Shown piece by piece: positions 57,955-64,000 of a stretch of 64,000 nt of DNA. The notes beneath the pieces are model-generated. The model was not told the DNA's origin. It saw only the letters and a list, made by a program, of their open reading frames with translations, and did not search any database. Position 1 is the first letter of the stretch; every line of letters begins with the position of its first letter. A program made the position numbers and the translations under genes. Source of the stretch: Trachythela sp. YZ-2020 (lineage: Eukaryota > Cnidaria > Anthozoa > Malacalcyonacea > Clavulariidae); contig JADLSH010000186.1 in the NCBI GenBank assembly GCA_016169945.1, positions 1,116,001-1,180,000 on the forward strand. Reading direction: 5' to 3'.

Positions 57955-58235
57955 AAAGCAGTTGAAGTTTTATGAAAATTTCGAAACGTTTTGTGAACGT
58001 CTCAAAGCCCCGTCGAAGGTTGAATTTTACTGCAAATCTAAGCTAAAAGATTACATAATAGAATATCTATTTTATTTAGTTAAGCAATTGATAATTTTAT
58101 TGTTAAATGTACAAATATTATCAATATTTTGTACAAATTAAAATAAAAGATATATACAGTGTTGCGTGTTACCATGGCTACAGTGATCGCCTCAGTACTT
58201 CATCTTACAATAACTTTTGGGGAACATAACCGTAG
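57955..58235 (-). repeat. Inverted repeat pair, right arm
   Basis: Counterpart of 50655-50945. Two copies of one dispersed element of about 280 bp in opposite orientation, or the ends of a 7.6-kb unit. Confidence 0.75.
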
Positions 58236-59429
58236 AGTGGAGATCACTAGGACTTTTTCAGTTGAAAGACAAGATGGTAGGTAACTGATTTTAAAGCGAG
58301 ATAACTGTCAATTCTTGATAGAAAAACCAAGGATAAACGAAAGCCGAAACAAAAACCAGCTAAAAGTGTTTACTCGCCCCCTTTATTAAGGAGTCGCGTC
58401 ATTTATCAAGATTAGCGCCTTTTTTCACGAGTCGCGCTTTTTTTCACGAGTGGCGCGTTTTTGTTGCGACTCACGCAATTTTGTCGCTACTCGTGAGGCG
58501 CGCAAGTTAGATTATCTCGTCTTCGTCGGCCATATTTTGAGGCCATATTTTATTTGTTCCTTACTTTAATAGTCCTCAGGCCGTATTTTGTAGTCTTTTT
58601 AGTGTTTTATGGGAGAAATTTTCTCCAAAAGGCAAAGACTCGCCATGTTTTTCTGCTTTGTTTTCATTTTTTTTAACCGTACGTGATTCGGTACGTAATT
58701 TTATGTAGCTAATCAGAATGCAGGATTTGTAATAGACTATGGTTGAGCTAGTGTATTCTAAATCTGGATGGTGACTTCTAAAACACTGCTAAAAATAGTG
58801 TTAGCGCGTTCATAAGTAAATATAGTTATCTATAATAATCACAAATCGACTATATTTAGAGCATTTTTTCATCTTCCTACGTTACGGGATATGCAAGCCC
58901 CTTTGTCAAGGATAAAACCAAAGTCAAGCACTTCACACACAATGGTTTTGGCTAGCCATCGATTGCTCATATTTCTGAAGAGTTTTTCAATATACTCGCT
59001 ATATCTCGTCGCGAGTCCGTTGGTCACCGAAGACATAATTCGCTAGAAGACTTTCCTTCAGTTCGGAGTGTTGTAATGTTGCGATATCTTGTCTTCAGTA
59101 CGGATCACTCCTACGTCCTGCCAAATACTATATAGCGCTCTCCTCCAACGGATAACTTTTGTCTACCTCAATTCATACACGTGTTCGCCGTTTGGTATCA
59201 ATTCACATTTACATAATTACACACACATAATTTAGGTATCTATCGTTACACTATCCACAGCTAAGGCGAGTGATCTTGGCATTATCCTTGTTCGGTTTTA
59301 AAACTCAGGTCCCACCATACTATCGATTTGCCAACTTATACAAATGCCGCGTCACTAAACAAGGACGGGATGCTTTCAAATACATCAAGAATCGAACGAT
59401 AATGACATGATATATATACAATCCGCAGA

Positions 59430-59715
59430 CACAGACGCATTGTCATTATTGATGAATCTGATTTCATTATTAAAGCTGAAGCACCATACTAAATTATAGA
59501 AACTCTTCAGCCACTTGATTTTAATCACAGCAAAACCACAGTAAACCGTATCAATAAAAAATTAAAAACTCTCAAAGACCAAGGAAAACTAAACTGCAAC
59601 ACACATAATCACATCAGGCCCGATCAGGCAACAATTGCAAAATTCTAAGTCTTCCTAAAATTCACAAAGAAAATAATTTATTACGGCCAATTGTTTCTTT
59701 CCCAGGATCTCCTAC
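59430..59715 (+). pseudogene. Penelope-like RT N-terminal fragment
   Basis: LDFNHSKTTVNRINKKLKTL, HIRPDQATIAKF and, after a one-base shift, LPKIHKENNLLRPIVSF with GSPT. The LPKIHK..LRPIVS block is the hallmark of Penelope-like reverse transcriptases. It ends at a stop (about 59717), so only a scrap remains. It could belong to the same family as the 2-kb fragments, but the parts do not overlap. Confidence 0.75.
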
Positions 59716-59868
59716 CTAAAACGTATGCTATCCCCATTTCCATTTTTGTTTCTAGTCAGGCAAGAAATCGCAACAGTTAATATTAGGAATGATTAAATCA
59801 GACTTCAATGTAGTGGAGAAATTAAATTTTCTCTCGCGTAACATAATAACGTACATTGCGCATGCAAG

Positions 59869-62036
59869 CATAGAATAAGGAATAAATAGAAGGGCCACTC
59901 TTATGATGTTTTTGGCGCTGCCGACACGCGCCGGAAGTTGACGGCCGCCATGTTGCTGGCCAGAAGAGTGCAGCCAGAACAATAGGGAAATGTATTGTGA
60001 AATTGACATCGCTGCTACTAAATCGCGCTTTTAAGCGATTTTGGTGAATAAATCCAACTGTGTCCATCGGAAATATAAATTAGAAAGGTAAGAGAGTAAT
60101 TTTAATGTTTTAATTCTCCATGAAAGTGTTTCTTTTAGCCAAAATTTTGTAATTCTCAGATAGCTTTATAATTTATAATTTATATGGGGGTAGCCAGGGC
60201 ACCTAAGTGCCAATGGGTTAGATCAAAGATTTATGGTATTTTCATTTCATTTTGCGTGCATATTTATGGACAAATTTGACAATGACTTCTATGATAACTT
60301 TTCCAACTAATTAACATTTCCTTAGTATTGAATTATAGGATTTAAAATTGATATTTGGAATGGGTTTGATTTCTTGAAACTCAATTTAAAAAACTACCAA
60401 ATATTTCATTGTCTTTAAAGAGAAACTAAATAAATCCATAATTGCAACTGCTACTAATATAGAACAAATATAGTAATTGCAAACATTGGCTTAATTTATA
60501 CTAGAGGCGGATGATCTGTCTGGACGAACTTGGACAAAGAAAAGATAGTAAAGAAAAGATAGGCCTAATAAATGTATATAATTTACAATTGATAATTTCC
60601 ATCTACAAAAACCCTTCAACTATTATTCAATCGAGTGAGATACCAACAAAATTGGATATTTACCCATAACCTATCATGGCAGTACATCGAGCTCGACAGC
60701 TGGACTCCGTAGCTCAGGTCATGTAAATATGAGCAAAATCAATAAAAACACATACAGTAGTTGTCTTGTATATATTATGGTTAATCCATTTTGCACATAA
60801 TAGGAATGTGGTGTACAGTATTTATGATCAATGCATAAAGTGGGAAATATTGTAATGAAAGGAACTTATGTACAATAAATTATTGTGTTTCTTGAAAATG
60901 CAACAATTTATGTCAATTTGAAACTTGTTAGGGTGTTGCCTTGGACAAAGTATTCCCTGGGGCCTAATATAAGGCATCATAATTATGAAAGAGAAAAAGC
61001 AGTGCTATGTTTTATAGTGGCCCTTTACTTGGGTACTGAGCTTCAAACAATATCCTAGAAAGTCACCACCTTGAAGGAAGGCACCACTACACCAACTCAA
61101 ATTTTGGTGCTGCATTGACTTGGGGTGCCTACAATTTTGTGTAGGTCTAGTTGGCCGCTCTGCCCATTTGGATTATGTTTGTTTACAGGACCCTATTAAT
61201 AATAGTATTATTGTACTGACAGGTTATCCGGTATAAAAATTTGAAATTATTATTATTGATATATATTAAAACATCTGTTTGCATATAAAATATTTATTAT
61301 TAATTAACTATAAATTATTTTAGTATTTTTCGGTTTTCAGTTCTTTAGTACAGTGATCCCCATTGAAAGTTTTCTTGACACACAATCAGGCACATCCTTC
61401 TACTTTTCATCTGTTCAGCCTTTATCATAATAACCAGGAATTACATCTACAATATTAGAAAGTAAGCCTATAAATACTCAACTTTGACTCTACTCAGAGT
61501 CTCAGACATTAATTTTTATGTAGTTGGAGAAGTAAACATAAAGATCATTGACATTGACACATTGTAGGTCAAATTTGTCCCATAAATATGAAGGCGAAAT
61601 GAAATGAAAATGCCATAAATCTTTAATCTATACTATGAAGAACACCGTGTCAATACTGTGTTTTCAAAAAATATCTTGCTCCAATATTCTATATAAAAGT
61701 AAACTGCATTGGCACTCAAGTTCCGTGGTTACCCCCATAAGCTATCTGAGAATTACAAAATTTTGGCTAAAAGAAACACTTTCATGGAGAATTAAAACAT
61801 CAAAATTACTCTCTTACCTTTCTAATTTATATTTCCGATGGACACAGTTGGATTTATTCACCAAAATCGCTTAAGAGAGCGATTTAGTAGCAGCGATGTA
61901 ATTTTCACAATACATTTCCCTATTGTTCTAGCTGCACTCTTCTGGCCAGCTTCATGGCGGCCGTCAACTTCCGGCGCGTGTCGGCAGCGCCAAAAACATC
62001 AAAAGAGTGGCCCTTCTATTCATTCCTTGTTCTATG
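59869..62036. mobile_element. 2.2-kb foldback element with arms of about 420-480 bp
   Basis: 59869-60290 pairs with 61560-62036 (starting CATAGAATAAGGAAT / ATTCCTTGTTCTATG). The arms contain a GC-rich stretch with GGCCGCCAT and CTGCCGACACGCGCCGGAAG. The centre holds a copy of the intron-3 SINE/MITE (60560-60660). The open frames in both arms are the same sequence read on opposite strands and are probably not genes. Confidence 0.8.
60560..60660 (+). repeat. Partial copy of the HECT-intron-3 MITE
   Basis: GGCCTAATAAATGTATATAA, then TTCCATCTACAAAAACCCTT and ATTATTCAATCGAGTGAGAT, parallel to the end of the 41075-41350 element. Confidence 0.7.
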
Positions 62037-62039
62037 GCG

Positions 62040-62860
62040 CAAGCACAGAATAGAGATGAGCAGAAAGCTCTCTCGGGGGTACAAAGTGTGCCAAATTATC
62101 AGCCGACATCCGGTTTGGCCGCCATTTTGAAAGAAAGCCTCCTAAGTGAATTTTACTGGAGTTAATATGGCGGAAAACGAAATGGAACCACAAAAACCGC
62201 TGTAGCTGCACGAATATTTGGACGATTCTCATTTTACTTTCACACCATTTAAAGAGAAGGTAGGCAATTGACTTAATTGTTGCTGGAAGGCAAACCAACA
62301 ACTTTTAGCGTGGAATTTCGCCAACGTAAGGCGATGACTTGCCAACTAAACTATAAGAGTAATCTTATTCTACACTATAGACTTCTAAAATGTAAGTTTT
62401 TCTTCTTTTATTTTAGTTGGTGACTTTCACCCACACGTCTTGAAAGTAGGAAACTTGTTGTCCATGAAATAATTCCAATTCAGGGTAAACTCGGTGAACA
62501 ATTAAAGAAATTATAGATCTATTTCAAGTGATTGAAGTATGTTGTCTGGTGTTGACTACTTTTGAGGTGTCCAATGGTCTCACAAATGCTTTACATAATG
62601 GAATATAATACTTCTGCCATTGCAATATGACATGTTGTCTCCTGCAGTTTAGAAGAAATTACTCAAGCAAAGAAACTGATCAAGATTCTTTTAAAATGCA
62701 TAGAATAAAGGATTACAACTTGTTGATCACTTTTTAATACTTCTACTTCATAAATATGAGAAAATTGAATAAAGAACTGGTGAACATTTTCTGACTGTAG
62801 GTCTTCTAAATCTTTGCCAATAAATGGTCTACAATATAAATATGACTAGTATGGGAAATA
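62040..62860. other. Possible orphan promoter, otherwise no gene
   Basis: GGCCGCCATTTTG at about 62115 is a strong YY1-type site. Fifty bases on, ATGGCGGAAAACGAAATGG begins an 11-codon frame that stops. This looks like a first exon or promoter cut off from its gene. The remainder is AT-rich with nothing identified. Confidence 0.3.
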
Positions 62861-62864
62861 TTGT

Positions 62865-63600
62865 CAACATCAAAGTATTGTCAACAAAGTCTCAAATCTC
62901 TATGGCTACACATGTTTGATCGCTTAATCTAATGCGCTCCTTTTTTGAAAACAGGAAAAACAGGGTGAGACTCAGTAGCAGTGGTGTCATAAGTGAATGG
63001 AAAGATGTAATCCGAGGATGTCCACAGGGCTCGTCATTTGGACCTTTATTGTGGAATTTTTTTCAAAATGATATGCCAAGTGAAGAATCCCAAACTTTAT
63101 CTATATGCGGATGATCATCAACTTTATACTGTGGACAAGCAAGTTAAAAAAGTTAAGGAAGATCTACATCGTGACATGGTTGTTGCATCCGAATGGTATA
63201 AATAAAACCTATTAAAGGCTAACCTCGATAAGTATCAAACAATAACATTAAAACCGAAAGGCAAAGAATGGAATTAATAACGATGATGATGTTGTATCGC
63301 TGAACATTGATGGATATCAAATAACCACCACACACGAACTTAAAATATTGGGCGTAGGCGTGGACGATACGCTAACTTTTAATGAACACATCACATTGGC
63401 ATGTAAAAAGAGTAGTCAAAGAGTAAACGTAATTTTAAGACTTCGTAAACTCATCCCAACATCAGCCAAGCTACAGCTGTACAAGTCGGCGATTTTACCT
63501 CATTTAACGTATTGCCACCTGGTGTGGCACTTCTGCCGGGCTTCAGATATGAGAAAACTAGAACGAGTTCAAGAACGATATTTAATACAATAATTATTGC
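62865..63600 (+). pseudogene. LINE reverse transcriptase fragment
   Basis: MRSFFENRKNRVRLSSSG, GCPQGSSFGPLLW, then after a frameshift YADDHQLY near 63103, KVKEDLHRDM, and in the 63348 frame LGVGVDDTLTFNEHI and LPHLTYCHLVW to a stop at 63591. It spans RT motifs 4-7 and the thumb of a jockey/CR1-type LINE. Both ends and several frames are broken. Confidence 0.8.
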
Positions 63601-64000
63601 AATGGGCAATTCCAGCTATCGCAATGCATGCCGGTAGAAGTGGTTATTTGATCATTCTATTCCAAATGGCGGGCGAACGATGTCGATTTCATGCATCGTT
63701 ATAGTTTTTAATTTCCCTGCTATACGTTTCACACGAACGACCGGTTTAAACCCGTTATTTTTAGTAGCGGTTACGAAGAAGTTGCAGAGCGACTTTGAGC
63801 GAAATTGATTGTAAAGATTGCGAGAAAATTGCTTTCGAGTGTGACTCAAGAGTGGAGCCAGTTCGACCAAAATCGGGCTTCGAAAACGACTCTTCCGCAC
63901 GTTTTAAAGTGAATAAAGTGATCGGTAAGTCCATAGTACACAATTACCCCTTGAAATAAAGCTATGTGACCAAGCAATCTAGATCTATCGTTTATTTCTA
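63600..64000. other. Intergenic DNA at the window edge
   Basis: Short open frames on the minus strand, no recognised protein. A gene continuing past 64000 cannot be excluded. Confidence 0.4.

Larger units (their letters stand above)
56530..59420. other. Intergenic DNA
   Basis: No gene. Contains the GC-rich repeat at 57295-57375, the right inverted arm (57955-58235) and imperfect CACGAGTCGCGC words at 58385-58500. Confidence 0.45.

Noticed and set aside
59822..62053. MDTVGFIHQNRL frames at both ends as paired genes
   Set aside because: They are the same foldback arm read on both sides. No homology is known to me, and the GC-rich part looks regulatory.

Overview
This window is animal DNA from an invertebrate nuclear genome. 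The evidence is spliced genes with GT-AG introns, AT-rich intergenic DNA, LINE, Penelope-like and BEL/Pao retroelements, long-TIR DNA transposons, and an intronless NB-ARC gene. A cnidarian (probably anthozoan) is my best guess. It rests on the NB-ARC gene, a secreted-protein fragment near 56 kb that resembles coral extracellular proteins I recall, and the repeat types. No database was searched. Mobile DNA covers well over half of the window.

Layout. 1-8 kb: two truncated Penelope-like fragments head to head (1.68-2.65 kb), each with a hammerhead-like motif, then a decayed LINE (2.9-4.8 kb) and unannotated DNA. 8.07-13.77 kb: a complete but dead BEL/Pao LTR retrotransposon on the minus strand, with 164/174-bp LTRs and an ATAC target duplication. 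13.8-30.09 kb: one Tc1/mariner-IS630-like transposon with roughly 425-bp inverted ends and TA target sites, blown apart by nested insertions. A LINE (LINE-A) sits at its second catalytic Asp codon. LINE-A is itself split by an antisense LINE (LINE-B, CGGAAT duplication), a composite 5-kb block of palindromes and tandem repeats, and a 4.76-kb TIR element without genes. 30-33.6 kb: repeats, another hammerhead-like motif, a small TIR element with 41-bp tandem repeats, and a 480-bp trinucleotide tract.

33.6-36.4 kb: an intronless NB-ARC (STAND ATPase) gene on the minus strand. Its protein starts with a signal-peptide-like segment, and a one-base frameshift cuts the C-terminal 150 residues from the rest. 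38.098-46.615 kb: the most striking object, an apparently intact 8.5-kb DNA transposon with about 320-bp TIRs and a perfect 6-bp TTTTGT target duplication. It carries two convergent, spliced, open genes: a two-exon rve/DDE transposase (IS3EU-like in my judgement) and a six-exon CUE-HECT E3 ubiquitin ligase with its catalytic cysteine. Repeats have accumulated in at least four introns of the HECT gene while every exon stays open and phase-consistent. This suggests selection on the cargo.

46.6-64 kb: relics, including Penelope-like and LINE pieces, tRNA-like SINEs, TA-flanked and foldback elements, a PIF/Harbinger-type accessory-ORF remnant, a frameshifted secreted-protein gene, and a 280-bp inverted repeat pair 7 kb apart.
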